Assembly: GCA_937927875.1 (NCBI GenBank)
Contig: CALEYV010000053.1
Location: forward strand, 1-21,492
From: an uncultured Actinomycetes bacterium
GTDB taxonomy: Bacteria > Actinomycetota > Acidimicrobiia > IMCC26256 > PALSA-555
Direction: 5' to 3'
DNA length: 21,492 bases
Below are positions 6,582 through 14,496 of this stretch, piece by piece. Within the stretch, counting starts at the first letter, position 1. Each line of letters opens with the position of its first letter. The translations under genes and the position numbers were made by a program. Under the pieces are notes generated by a model. The model was given only the letters and a program-made list of their open reading frames with translations. It was not told where the DNA came from and ran no database searches.

Positions 6582-7832
6582 GATGAGTCGGCCGCGGTGG
6601 TAGTCGTCGTAGGCGGAGAGGTCGAGCAGGCCATGGCCGCAGAAGTTGAAGAGCAGCACCCGCTCCTCGTCGGCCTCCTTGGCTGCTAATGCCTCGTCGA
6701 TCACGGCCCGGATGACGTGGCCGGCCTCCGGCGCAGGGAGCTTGCCCTCGGTGTTGGCGAACTGCACCGCGGCCTCGAAGGTGGCGGTCTGCGGGTAGGC
6801 GACGGCCTCCATCCGGCCCGCCTTCACGAGATTCGAGATGATCGGCGCGTCGCCGTGGTAGCGGAGACCACCGGCGTGGATGGGCGGCGGCACGAACTCG
6901 TGACCGAGCGTGTACATCGGCAGCAGCGGCGTCAGGCCGGCGCTGTCGCCGAAGTCGTACTCGAACCGGCCCGTGGTCAGCGTCGGGCACGACGACGGCT
7001 CCGCGGCGACGAGCCGCACCGCCTCGTCAGGGACGAACGGGAGCGCGATGCCGCCCAAGTTCGAGCCGCCGCCGCAGCAGCCGAGCACGACGTCGGGACC
7101 GCGCTCGCCGGCCCGGGCCAGCTGCTCCCTCGCCTCGAGCCCGATGATCGTCTGATGGAGCAGCACGTGGTTCAAGACCGAGCCCAGCGCGTAGTGCGTG
7201 TCGGCCCGGCCAGCGGCGTCGCGCACGGCGTCGGTGATGGCGAGGCCGAGCGACCCGGGGTGCCCGGGCTCGTCGACCGGGGACGGGATCACCTCGCTCC
7301 CCCACGTCTCCATGAGCACCGTGCGGTAGGGCTTCTGCTCGTAGGAGGCGCGCACCATGTACACGGTGCAGTCCATCCCGAACTGGGTGCAGGCGAAGGA
7401 CAGCGCCGTCCCCCACTGGCCGGCGCCGGTCTCGGTCGTCAGCCGCTCGATGCCCTCGGCCCGGTTGTAGAAGGCCTGCGCGACGGCGGTGTTCGGCTTG
7501 TGCGAGCCGGCCGGCGAGCCGGACTCGTCCTTGTAGTAGATGCGGGCCGGCGTCCCGAGCGCCCGCTCGAGGCGCTCGGCCCGCACCAGCGGCGTCGGCC
7601 GCCACAGGGTGAGGAGGTCGAGGACCGCCCCCGGGATGTCGATCCACGGATCGGTCGACACCTCCTGGGCGATGAGGCCCATCGGGAACAGGGGCGCCAG
7701 GTCGTCGGGACCGACCGGCTGGCGCGTCGCCGGGTGCAGCGGCGGGTCCAGCGGCGTCGGCAGCACCGGCAGCACGTTGAACCAGGCGGTGGGGATCTCG
7801 TCGGTGGAGAGGGTGACCCGCGAGGTGCTCAT
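6573..7832 (-). CDS. trpB2: TrpB-like PLP enzyme, TrpB2 type (tryptophan synthase beta-like)
   Basis: A 419-residue PLP-dependent enzyme of the TrpB2 branch, which makes tryptophan from indole and serine without a TrpA partner. TrpB2 features are the long N-terminal extension before RPTPLVRAERLE (about residue 78), the PLP lysine Lys112 in AGSHKPNTA, and Glu134 in TETGAGQWG, where TrpB1 has GQHG. GCCGGGSNLGG is the phosphate-binding loop, and HAGGLRYHG is also characteristic. The ATG at 7832 overlaps the trpC stop by 4 bases, so it is co-translated with indole-glycerol-phosphate synthase. It is a second beta subunit beside the trpB-trpA pair at 1969-3971. Indole salvage is the usual proposed role. 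Confidence 0.93.
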   Translation of the reverse strand: MSTSRVTLSTDEIPTAWFNVLPVLPTPLDPPLHPATRQPVGPDDLAPLFPMGLIAQEVSTDPWIDIPGAVLDLLTLWRPTPLVRAERLERALGTPARIYYKDESGSPAGSHKPNTAVAQAFYNRAEGIERLTTETGAGQWGTALSFACTQFGMDCTVYMVRASYEQKPYRTVLMETWGSEVIPSPVDEPGHPGSLGLAITDAVRDAAGRADTHYALGSVLNHVLLHQTIIGLEAREQLARAGERGPDVVLGCCGGGSNLGGIALPFVPDEAVRLVAAEPSSCPTLTTGRFEYDFGDSAGLTPLLPMYTLGHEFVPPPIHAGGLRYHGDAPIISNLVKAGRMEAVAYPQTATFEAAVQFANTEGKLPAPEAGHVIRAVIDEALAAKEADEERVLLFNFCGHGLLDLSAYDDYHRGRLIDA

Positions 7833-8629
7833 CGTGACCCCCGTTCGAGGGAAGCGAGCTCGGTCAGGAGCGGCACCGGATCGGCGCGCCGCACCAGCGC
7901 CTCGCCGACCAGCACCGCGTCGTAGCCGACACCGGCCACCCGCTCGGCGTCGGCGGCGCTTCGTATCCCGCTCTCCGCGACCGCGATCACGTCGCTCGGG
8001 ATGCGGGCCGCCAGCCGCTCCGCGACCCCGAGGTCCTCGTCGAAGGTGCCGAGGTCTCGGGCGTTGACCCCGACGACCGCCGCGCCGAGCGCGAGCGCGA
8101 CGTCGAGCTCGGCCTCGTCGTGTGCCTCCACCAGGACCGCGAGCCCGATCGCGCCCGCCAGCTCGTGCAGGTCGCGCAGCAGCCCCAGGTCCGGGACCGC
8201 GGCGACGATGAGGAGGACGGCGTCGGCGCCGATGGCCCGGCTCTCGTAGAGCTGGTCGGCGTCGATCACGAAGTCCTTGCGCAGCGCGGGGGTGTCCGGC
8301 GCCGCGGCGCGCGCCTGACGCAGGTCCTCGACGGTGCCGCCGAAGAAGAGCTGGTCGGTCAGCACCGACAGCGCGGCCGCGCCTCCCCGCGCGTAGGTGG
8401 CGGCCGTCGCGGCGGGGTCGAGGTCGGGCGCCAGATCACCCTTCGACGGCGACCGGCGCTTCAGCTCCGCGATGACCGCCAGCTGCCCGCCGGTCCGGAG
8501 GGCGCCGATGAAGTCGCGCGGCGGGGGCGCGACCAGCGCCGCTTCGTGCACCGCGTCGCGTGCTTGCGGCTGGTGGAGCAGGCTGACCTCGTCGCGCTTG
8601 GCGCGCAGGATGTCGTCGAGGACGCTCAT
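7829..8629 (-). CDS. trpC: indole-3-glycerol-phosphate synthase
   Basis: A 266-residue TIM-barrel enzyme closing the indole ring from CdRP, directly after TrpF in the pathway. The N-terminal ILRAKRDEV helix is followed by AELKRRSPSKG with Glu55 and Lys57. RKDFVID carries the catalytic Lys118. LVEAHDEAEL has Glu168, GVNARDL has Asn189, and AESGI has Glu219 and Ser220, so all expected active-site elements are present. The length is normal. ATG at 8629 begins the conserved MSVLDDIL. It is first in a trpC-trpB2 unit with a 4-base overlap and diverges from the GH1 gene with only 29 bases between start codons. Confidence 0.96.
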   Translation of the reverse strand: MSVLDDILRAKRDEVSLLHQPQARDAVHEAALVAPPPRDFIGALRTGGQLAVIAELKRRSPSKGDLAPDLDPAATAATYARGGAAALSVLTDQLFFGGTVEDLRQARAAAPDTPALRKDFVIDADQLYESRAIGADAVLLIVAAVPDLGLLRDLHELAGAIGLAVLVEAHDEAELDVALALGAAVVGVNARDLGTFDEDLGVAERLAARIPSDVIAVAESGIRSAADAERVAGVGYDAVLVGEALVRRADPVPLLTELASLERGSR

Positions 8630-8638
8630 CGGTTCCCG

Positions 8639-8644
8639 AGTGTG
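8639..8644 (-). promoter_or_regulatory. candidate -10 (CACACT) for trpC-trpB2
   Basis: On the minus strand CACACT is followed by 9 bases (CGGGAACCG) and the trpC ATG. It keeps the A and final T of TANNNT but not the first T, so the match is modest. A GGGAA in the spacer could be a very short Shine-Dalgarno sequence. It is separated by one base from the opposing GH1 hexamer. Confidence 0.35.
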
Positions 8645-8645
8645 C

Positions 8646-8651
8646 CAGGAT
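8646..8651 (+). promoter_or_regulatory. candidate leaderless -10 (CAGGAT) for the GH1 gene
   Basis: CAGGAT is followed by 7 bases (CCCCGCC) and GTG at 8659. No Shine-Dalgarno sequence is present. The spacing equals that before trpF, trpB and the 12100 amidohydrolase. Confidence 0.42.
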
Positions 8652-8658
8652 CCCCGCC

Positions 8659-9834
8659 GTGGCAGCCACGACGTTCCCCGACGGCTTCCTGTGGGGCACC
8701 GCGACCGCGGCCCATCAGGTCGAGGGCAGCAACTGGAACAACGACTGGTGGGCGTGGGAGCACGCCGAGGACACGCCGGTCGAGGAGCCGTCGGGTGACG
8801 CGTGCGACCACTTCTGGCGCTACCCCCAGGACATCGCGCTGCTCGCCGAGCTCGGCTTCGGGGCCTACCGCTTCTCGCTCGAGTGGTCGCGCATCGAGCC
8901 CGAGTACGGCGAGTTCTCGACCGCCAGCCTCGACCACTACAAGCGGATGATCGCCGCCTGCCGCGACCACGACCTGGTCCCGGTCGTGACGTTCCACCAC
9001 TTCACCACCCCCCGCTGGGCGGTGGCCGAGGGCGGCTGGGAGAACCCCGCCACCGCCGACCGGTTCGCGGCGTTCTGCGAGCGGGCGGTCGGGCACTTCG
9101 GCGAGGAGATCGGCATGGCCTGCACGCTGAACGAGCCGAACATCGTGTCGCTGATGGGCTGGCTCTTCGGCATGTTCCCACCCGGTCAGAAGGACCGCTT
9201 CGACGCCTACCTGCGCGTCACCGAGCACCTGCAGGCCGCGCACCGCAAGGCCTACGACGTCCTCAAGGAGGGGCCGGGCGACTTCCCGGTCGGGCTCACG
9301 CTCTCGATGGCCGACTGGGCCGCCGAGCCCGGCTACGAGGACGAGCTCCCGCGGTACCGCGCCGCGCACGAGGACACCTACCTCGAGGCGGCGCGGGGCG
9401 ACGATTTCGTCGGCGTCCAGGCCTACTCGCGGAACCGGGTCGGGCCCGACGGCGTGGCCGGGCCGGAGCCCGGCGTCGAGGTGCTCCCGATGGGCTACGA
9501 GTACTGGCCTCAGGCGGCCGAGGGCGCGGTCCGCCACGCCGCCGAGGTCGCCCGCACGCCCATCTACGTCACCGAGAACGGCATCGGCACCGACGACGAC
9601 GAGCAGCGGATCCGGTACGTGCGGGACTCGCTGGCCGGGGTGGCACGCACCATCGACGACGGGCTCGACGTGCGCGGCTTCTTCTATTGGTCCCTGCTCG
9701 ACAACTTCGAGTGGGCGTTCGGCTACCGGATGCGCTTCGGCCTTGTCGCCGTGGACCGGGCCACCCAGGCCCGGACCATCAAGCCGAGCGGGCGCTGGCT
9801 GGCCGAGGTCGTGCGGTCGAACCGCATCGACTGA
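8659..9834 (+). CDS. GH1 beta-glycosidase (beta-glucosidase family)
   Basis: A 391-residue cytosolic glycoside hydrolase of family 1, with a retaining mechanism. It opens with FPDGFLWGTATAAHQVEG (sugar-binding Gln20). The acid/base is Glu159 in TLNEPN. The nucleophile is Glu306 in YVTENGIG. The C-terminal WSLLDNFEWAFGYRMRFGL binds the non-reducing sugar. At 391 residues it is somewhat short for GH1 (usually 440-480), with trimming in the loops between strands 4 and 7, so substrate preference cannot be guessed. There is no signal peptide. The GTG start is fixed by the conserved FPDGFLWG directly after it and by the -10-like hexamer. Its stop is 64 bases before the response regulator, separated by candidate operator sequences. 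Confidence 0.94.
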   Translation: MAATTFPDGFLWGTATAAHQVEGSNWNNDWWAWEHAEDTPVEEPSGDACDHFWRYPQDIALLAELGFGAYRFSLEWSRIEPEYGEFSTASLDHYKRMIAACRDHDLVPVVTFHHFTTPRWAVAEGGWENPATADRFAAFCERAVGHFGEEIGMACTLNEPNIVSLMGWLFGMFPPGQKDRFDAYLRVTEHLQAAHRKAYDVLKEGPGDFPVGLTLSMADWAAEPGYEDELPRYRAAHEDTYLEAARGDDFVGVQAYSRNRVGPDGVAGPEPGVEVLPMGYEYWPQAAEGAVRHAAEVARTPIYVTENGIGTDDDEQRIRYVRDSLAGVARTIDDGLDVRGFFYWSLLDNFEWAFGYRMRFGLVAVDRATQARTIKPSGRWLAEVVRSNRID

Positions 9835-9845
9835 TCACCCGCCCC

Positions 9846-9862
9846 TCACCGTCCCTTCACCG
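9846..9862 (+). promoter_or_regulatory. tandem direct repeat, PHO-box-like (TCACCG-N5-TCACCG)
   Basis: Two identical TCACCG hexamers start 11 bases apart, with flanks CCTCACC and CTTCACC. OmpR-family regulators bind head-to-tail repeats at one helical turn, and the Streptomyces PhoP box is built from 11-base units with core GTTCACC. It sits just upstream of an OmpR-type regulator gene and could be its autoregulatory site. Confidence 0.4.
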
Positions 9863-9881
9863 GGAGCGTCGACGCTTCCGG
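9860..9881. repeat. 22-base imperfect palindrome before the response regulator
   Basis: The arms CCGGGAGCGTC and GACGCTTCCGG are complementary except for one pair, and the centre is GCGTCGACGC. It overlaps the end of the direct repeat and touches the Shine-Dalgarno sequence. It may be an operator, a hairpin ending the GH1 transcript, or a structure limiting translation. No U-tract follows. Confidence 0.4.
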
Positions 9882-9890
9882 GGAGGGGAG
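9881..9890 (+). promoter_or_regulatory. ribosome binding site deciding the response-regulator start
   Basis: GGGAGGGGAG lies 8 bases before ATG at 9899, one of the strongest Shine-Dalgarno sequences in the window. It favours that ATG over the GTG at 9908, which has its own leaderless-like CAGAAT-N7 context. Confidence 0.65.
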
Positions 9891-9898
9891 CGACCAGA

Positions 9899-10594
9899 AT
9901 GGGCAGCGTGGAGAAGGGGACGATCGTCGTCGTCGACGACGAGGACAACATCGCCGACCTGGTCGGCCTCTACCTGGAGCGCGAGGGCTTCCGGGTCCTG
10001 AAGGCCGCCACCGGCGACGCGGGGCTGGAGGCGTTCCGCCAGCACCGGCCCCGCCTCGTGGTGCTCGACGTGGGCCTGCCCGACGTGGACGGGCTCGAGA
10101 TCTGCAAGCGCATCCGCCTGACCTCCCAGGTGCCGATCATCTTCCTCACCGCCCGCGACGGCGAGGTCGACCGGGTGCTCGGGCTCGAGCTCGGCGCCGA
10201 CGACTACCTCACCAAGCCGTTCTCCCCCGCCGAGCTGGTCGCCCGCGTGAAGGCGGTGCTGCGCCGCACCGACGGCGGCCCCGCGCCCGAGGTGGTGCAG
10301 GCGGGCCGGGTGACGATCGATGCCGGCCGGCGGGAGGTGCGCGTCGACGACGGCGCGGTCGAGCTGACCACCAAGGAGTTCGACCTGCTGAAGTTCCTCG
10401 CCGAGCGGCCCGGCCTGGCCCTGTCCCGCCAGCAGATCCTCGACGGCGTCTGGGGCTACGACTGGTTCGGCGACGCCCGCACCGTCGACGTCCACATCGC
10501 CCAGGTGCGCAAGAAGCTCGGGGACGCGGTCGCCATCGACACCGTCCGCGGCGTCGGGTACCGGCTCGAGTCCTCGCGCACCGCCGACGCATGA
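9899..10594 (+). CDS. OmpR/PhoB-family response regulator
   Basis: A 231-residue DNA-binding response regulator. The receiver domain (about 7-122) has the acidic pair Asp13/Asp14, the phosphoacceptor Asp57 in VVLDVGLPDVDG, Thr84 in IFLTARDG and Lys106 in LTKPF. The winged-helix DNA-binding domain (about 134-227) contains LTTKEFDLLKFLAE, the recognition region RQQILDGVWGY, RTVDVHIAQVRKKL and the terminal VRGVGYRLE. Its stop overlaps the kinase start by 4 bases (ATGA), marking a classical two-component pair. Domain layout is like PhoP, RegX3 and similar actinobacterial regulators. PHO-box-like repeats upstream hint at phosphate control, but this is only suggestive. Confidence 0.95.
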   Translation: MGSVEKGTIVVVDDEDNIADLVGLYLEREGFRVLKAATGDAGLEAFRQHRPRLVVLDVGLPDVDGLEICKRIRLTSQVPIIFLTARDGEVDRVLGLELGADDYLTKPFSPAELVARVKAVLRRTDGGPAPEVVQAGRVTIDAGRREVRVDDGAVELTTKEFDLLKFLAERPGLALSRQQILDGVWGYDWFGDARTVDVHIAQVRKKLGDAVAIDTVRGVGYRLESSRTADA

Positions 10595-12051
10595 GCCCGG
10601 CCCCCGGGGCGCCCGACCGGCCCCGGCGGCGCCTGCGCACCCGGCTGCTGGTCGCGATGGTCGCCATCGCGTTCGGGGTGCTCGTCCTGGCCGCGGTCGG
10701 CGCCGGCGCCATCGCCCGCTCGACCGCCAACGCGGCCGCGGTGCGGAACCTGGAGAAGGAGGCACCCGCGGTCGCGGCCGAGATCGACACCCTCGGCCGC
10801 CAGTTCCGCCGCAACCGGGCCACCAGCCCCAACGCCGCCGCCACGTTGTGCCGCGGCCTCGGCGGTGTGCTCCGCATCTCGGGGACCAGCGTCGTCGTGG
10901 TGACCGCCAACGGGACCGTCCAGGAGGGCGTCGCGCCCCTCCTCGGCAGCTCGTGCGCGAACCAGGGCAACGTGCAGCTGCCCCGGGACCTGCAGCCCTC
11001 CGACCTGAACGTGGACCAGCTGATCGTGGGGCAGCGTCAGTCGGGGGTCGTGAACGGCACCGCCTTCGTCGCCGACCCGCTCCCCACCGTCGGCTCGATC
11101 ACTCCCGTCGTCGTGCTGACCCAGGGCGTCCAGACCCAGCCCCTGGGCCGAGCCGGCGGTTACTTCCTGCTCACCGGCGCCCTCGCGCTCATCGTCGCCG
11201 GCCTCGTCTCGGCCTACCTGGCCCGCCGGCTCACGAAGCCGATCGCGGCCATGCGCGACACCGCGCAGCGAATCGCGGGCGGGGACCTGTCGGCGCGGGT
11301 GGGCCTGCACGGCGGACCCGACGACGAGCTGCAAAGCCTGGCCCGCAGCCTCGACGCCATGGCCAACGAGCTCGAGACCGCCCGTGGCCACGAGCGGGCC
11401 TTTCTGCTCTCGGTCTCGCACGACCTGCGCACGCCGCTCACGTCGATCCGCGGCTACGCGGAGGCGATCAAGGACGGCCTCGTCGACGACCCCGCCGAGC
11501 GGGCCCGCGCCGGGTCGATCATCGCGGCCGAGGCCCGGCGGCTCGAGCGACTCGTCGCCGACCTCCTCGACCTGGCCCGCCTCGACGCGCATCAGTTCTC
11601 GCTCAACCCGAAGCCCGTCGACGCCCGCGACGTCGTGTACGACGCGGTCGCGGGCTTCGTGCCGTCGGCACGGGACTGGGGGCTCCGGCTCGAGGTGATG
11701 CGGGGCACCCCGGCGCCGGCCGACCTCGACCCCGAGCGGCTGGCCCAGATCACCGCCAACCTGGTCGAGAACGCGCTGAAGTACGCGCGCAGCGCGGTGC
11801 GGGTCGACGTCGACCGTCAGGACGGGCAGGTGGAGCTCCACGTCGACGACGACGGCCCCGGGATCCCGGCCGCCGATCGCGACCACGTGTTCGAGCGCCT
11901 CTATACGGCCCGCCACGCGCCCGGTCGCAAGGTCGGCACCGGGATCGGCCTCGCCATCGTCCACGAGCTCGCCGGCGCGATGGGGGGCGCGGCGCGCTGC
12001 GAGCCGATCGAGGCCGGCGGGACTCGGTTCACGGTGACGATCCCGGCCTGA
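10591..12051 (+). CDS. membrane sensor histidine kinase with HAMP domain
   Basis: A 486-residue sensor kinase that phosphorylates the regulator encoded just upstream. An N-terminal Arg-rich segment precedes membrane helix 1 (about 19-42). An extracytoplasmic sensor region (about 43-188) contains two cysteines, Cys87 and Cys122, that could pair. Membrane helix 2 is at about 190-211. The HAMP domain (about 212-264) begins RRLTKPIAAMRDTAQRIAGGDL. The dimerisation domain carries the phosphoacceptor His277 in SVSHDLRTPLTSIRGYAEAI. The ATPase domain has the N box LVENALKYA (Asn394), DDDGPGIP, and the glycine-rich GTGIGLAIVHEL. It is intact and of typical length. The sensor region matches nothing I can name, so the signal is unknown. 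Confidence 0.94.
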   Translation: MSPAPGAPDRPRRRLRTRLLVAMVAIAFGVLVLAAVGAGAIARSTANAAAVRNLEKEAPAVAAEIDTLGRQFRRNRATSPNAAATLCRGLGGVLRISGTSVVVVTANGTVQEGVAPLLGSSCANQGNVQLPRDLQPSDLNVDQLIVGQRQSGVVNGTAFVADPLPTVGSITPVVVLTQGVQTQPLGRAGGYFLLTGALALIVAGLVSAYLARRLTKPIAAMRDTAQRIAGGDLSARVGLHGGPDDELQSLARSLDAMANELETARGHERAFLLSVSHDLRTPLTSIRGYAEAIKDGLVDDPAERARAGSIIAAEARRLERLVADLLDLARLDAHQFSLNPKPVDARDVVYDAVAGFVPSARDWGLRLEVMRGTPAPADLDPERLAQITANLVENALKYARSAVRVDVDRQDGQVELHVDDDGPGIPAADRDHVFERLYTARHAPGRKVGTGIGLAIVHELAGAMGGAARCEPIEAGGTRFTVTIPA

Positions 12052-12066
12052 CCGCGCTGCCCACGC

Positions 12067-12082
12067 CGGCGCGAAGGCGCCG
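12067..12082 (+). terminator. GC hairpin after the histidine kinase gene
   Basis: CGGCGC and GCGCCG form a perfect 6-base stem around the loop GAAG, 16 bases past the kinase stop. No U-tract follows, which is common for actinobacterial terminators. It ends 4 bases before the next -10 hexamer and so could also affect that promoter. Confidence 0.4.
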
Positions 12083-12086
12083 CCAC

Positions 12087-12092
12087 TACCAT
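12087..12092 (+). promoter_or_regulatory. candidate leaderless -10 (TACCAT) for the amidohydrolase
   Basis: TACCAT is followed by 7 bases (CGGCGCG) and GTG at 12100. No Shine-Dalgarno sequence is seen. The hexamer and spacing match those before trpF (TACCTT-N7-GTG) almost exactly. Confidence 0.55.
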
Positions 12093-12099
12093 CGGCGCG

Positions 12100-13386
12100 G
12101 TGCGAGCCGACGACCTGATCCTGATCTCGGTCGACGACCACATCTGCGAGCCGGCCACGATGTTCGACGCCCACGTCCCGGCGCGGTACCGCGACGCCGC
12201 GCCCCGGGTGGTCGACGAGCCCGACGGCTCGCAGCAGTGGTACTACGGCGACGTCCGGGGCCGGAACCTGGGGCTGAACGCGGTGGCCGGCAAGCCGCCC
12301 GAGATGTTCAACGTGAACCCGTCGCGCTACGAGGACATGCGGCCCGGCTGCTACGACGTCGACGAGCGGGTGCGCGACATGAGCGCGGGCGGGCAGCTGG
12401 CGGGACTGAACTTCCCGAACTGGCCCGGGTTCGCGGGCCAGGTCCTGAACCTGGGGCCGGACCGGGACGTCAACCTGGTCATGATCCGCGCCTACAACGA
12501 CTGGCACGTCGACGAGTGGTGCGGCGCCCACCCGGAGCGCTTCATCCCCTGCGGGATCCTCCCTCTCTTCGACGCCGACCTGGCGGCGGCGGAGGTGCGC
12601 CGCCTCGCGGCCAAGGGCTGCCACGCGGTGACGTTCTCGGAGAACCCGGTCGGGATGGGCATGCCGAGCATCCACACCGACGCCTGGGACCCGCTCTTCG
12701 CGGCCTGCTCCGACGAGGCCACCGTCCTGTGCTGCCACGTCGGCTCGTCATCCAAGGCCGCCTCCACCGTGCCGGACGCGCCACCTTCGGTGCCGATGAA
12801 CCTCTCCTCGGTCATGGCCATCTTCACGCTCGGCGACCTGCTGTGGGCCGAGTTCTGGAAGCGCTTCCCGACGTTGCGGTTCGCGCTCACCGAGGGCGAC
12901 ATCGGGTGGATCCCGTACTTCCTCCAACGGGGCGAGCACACCTTCGACCGTCACAACGGCTGGATCGGTCATGAGCTCCCGCAGGGCCGGCGGCCGAGCG
13001 AGCTGTTCCGGGACCAGATCCTCTGCTGCTTCATCAACGACCGGGTCGGCGTGAAGCTGCTCTCGGAGTTCAACGTCGACAACGTGTGTTGGGAGTCCGA
13101 CTACCCGCACTCGGACAGCAGCTGGCCGGAAGCGCCCGAGCGGGTCGCCGAGCTCTTCAGTGATGTCGATGACGCCGTCGTGGCGAAGATCACGCACGAG
13201 AACGCGATGCGCCACTACCAGTTCGACCCGTACCGCACCCGGCATGCCGACCGGTGCACGGTCGCCGCCCTGCGCGCTGAGGCGACCGACGTCGACACCG
13301 TGACCCACGTCGGGCGGCACGCCGACGACTCTGACCTGAAGGCGTGGCGGCAGATGACCGGCGCGGCGGCGCGCGCCGACAGCTGA
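12100..13386 (+). CDS. amidohydrolase-family metal-dependent hydrolase (amidohydrolase 2 / ACMSD-like)
   Basis: A 428-residue protein of the amidohydrolase 2 superfamily, whose members are metal-dependent hydrolases or decarboxylases. Visible metal-site elements are SVDDHICEP near the N-terminus (Asp12, His14, Glu17), His213 in LCCHVGSS and Asp334 with His337 in WESDYPHSDSSWP; Glu265 in LTEGDIGWIP is also typical. The N-terminal motif reads DDH, slightly different from the HxH of classical amidohydrolases, as is common in this branch. It is often annotated in actinobacteria near lipid or aromatic catabolism genes, but nothing nearby identifies the substrate. It begins 48 bases after the kinase and appears to have its own promoter. 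Its stop is 17 bases from the convergent small membrane protein gene. Confidence 0.88.
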   Translation: MRADDLILISVDDHICEPATMFDAHVPARYRDAAPRVVDEPDGSQQWYYGDVRGRNLGLNAVAGKPPEMFNVNPSRYEDMRPGCYDVDERVRDMSAGGQLAGLNFPNWPGFAGQVLNLGPDRDVNLVMIRAYNDWHVDEWCGAHPERFIPCGILPLFDADLAAAEVRRLAAKGCHAVTFSENPVGMGMPSIHTDAWDPLFAACSDEATVLCCHVGSSSKAASTVPDAPPSVPMNLSSVMAIFTLGDLLWAEFWKRFPTLRFALTEGDIGWIPYFLQRGEHTFDRHNGWIGHELPQGRRPSELFRDQILCCFINDRVGVKLLSEFNVDNVCWESDYPHSDSSWPEAPERVAELFSDVDDAVVAKITHENAMRHYQFDPYRTRHADRCTVAALRAEATDVDTVTHVGRHADDSDLKAWRQMTGAAARADS

Positions 13387-13403
13387 GGGCGGCGTCGGAC
13401 CCG

Positions 13404-13646
13404 TCAGCCGCGCTGCGTGTTCCGCCGCCCCGCCGCCACGTACCAGGCTGTGGCCACCGCGAGCCAGGTGGCATTGACGGCGACCGCCGTGGGGTCGCGC
13501 TTCAGCGCCCAGCCGGTGACGATCGCCACCACCGCCACGTCGTGGGCCACGAACCAGGCGGTCCGCCGTTCGCGAACCACGGGGAGCCAGCGGGCGATCA
13601 CCGCGATGGAGGTTGGGTAGCCGAACGCGAAGAGTGCGGTCGTCAC
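13404..13646 (-). CDS. small membrane protein, last gene of the hisI-trpE-ygfZ unit
   Basis: An 80-residue protein I cannot assign to a named family. It has hydrophobic segments at about 4-24, 31-47 and 55-72, so two or three membrane helices, joined by Arg-rich turns (VVRERRTA and ALKRDPTA) and ending in a basic tail AAGRRNTQRG. The GTG start at 13646 overlaps the ygfZ stop by 4 bases, the main evidence that the gene is real. Its place between trpE and trpC is where mycobacteria and streptomycetes carry a Trp-region membrane protein of unknown function, but that protein is much longer and no homology is claimed. Confidence 0.65.
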   Translation of the reverse strand: MTTALFAFGYPTSIAVIARWLPVVRERRTAWFVAHDVAVVAIVTGWALKRDPTAVAVNATWLAVATAWYVAAGRRNTQRG

Positions 13647-14496
13647 ACCGTCACCAGCGCCGCCGGTCGCTCCTCGCCGTCCCAGCGCAGGAGCGCGTCC
13701 GCCGGTGGCTCGACCTCGCGGCGCACCATGGCGAGGCCCACCACTCGGCCCTCGCCCGGGACCGCGGCGGCGCTCGTCAGCGCGCCGCGCTCCCGCCCGT
13801 CCACTACGACCGTCGCGCCGGCTGGGGGCGGCGAGGAGCCCTCCATCCGGACGCCCCGCAGGAATCGGTTGACGTGGCCCCGAGTGTCGATGCGGCAGAC
13901 GAGCTCCTGGCCGACGAAGCATCCCTTCGTGAACGAGACCGCGTCCCGCTCGAGGAACGCCTCCTGGGGGATCGTCGCGTCGTCGACGTCCACGCCGAGG
14001 CGCGGCACGCCGGCCTCGATGCGGAACGCCTCGAACCGCTCCGGCGACCACCGCTCGACATCGGCCGGGAGCGCCGCGATCGCGTCGCGCACCGCGGCCG
14101 CTGGTCCGAGGAGGTCGACGCCGACGTCACTCCCCCATCGCGTCGAGAGCGCGTGCAGGCCGGGGGGCGTGGCGTCGGCGCCGACCAGGGTCGCCAGGCC
14201 GGTCGTAGCCGTCCGGTCGTCGAGCTCGACCTTGACCCGGATGCGGAACCGGCTCAGCGAGGCGGCGAGTCGGGGCCCGTACTCGGCGTCGGTGTCGAGC
14301 CACCAGTCGTCGCCCACCCGCAGGGCCCGCAGCGCCACGTCGACCTTGCCCTGCGGCGATAGCAGGAGCGCGGCAACGTGCTCGCCGTCGGCGACCGGGT
14401 CGAGGTCCTGCGACACGAGGCTCTGGAGGAAGGACGTCGCGTCAGGCCCGGACGCCACCACCAGCCCGCGCGGCGAGCGGTCGACGACGAAGCGCG

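Noticed and set aside
9895..9910. Leaderless start of the response regulator at GTG 9908 (CAGAAT-N7-GTG)
   Set aside because: A strong Shine-Dalgarno sequence 8 bases before ATG 9899 makes the leadered start more likely, though the pattern is noted.
10456..12738. 760-codon open frame on the minus strand opposite the kinase and amidohydrolase
   Set aside because: It is antisense to two genes with complete motifs. Composition (Gly/Arg/Val/Asp/His-rich, no recognisable domain) is typical of high-GC antisense frames.
10848..12974. 708-codon plus-strand frame across kinase and amidohydrolase
   Set aside because: An alternative frame of two well-supported genes, with low-complexity Arg/Pro/Gly composition.
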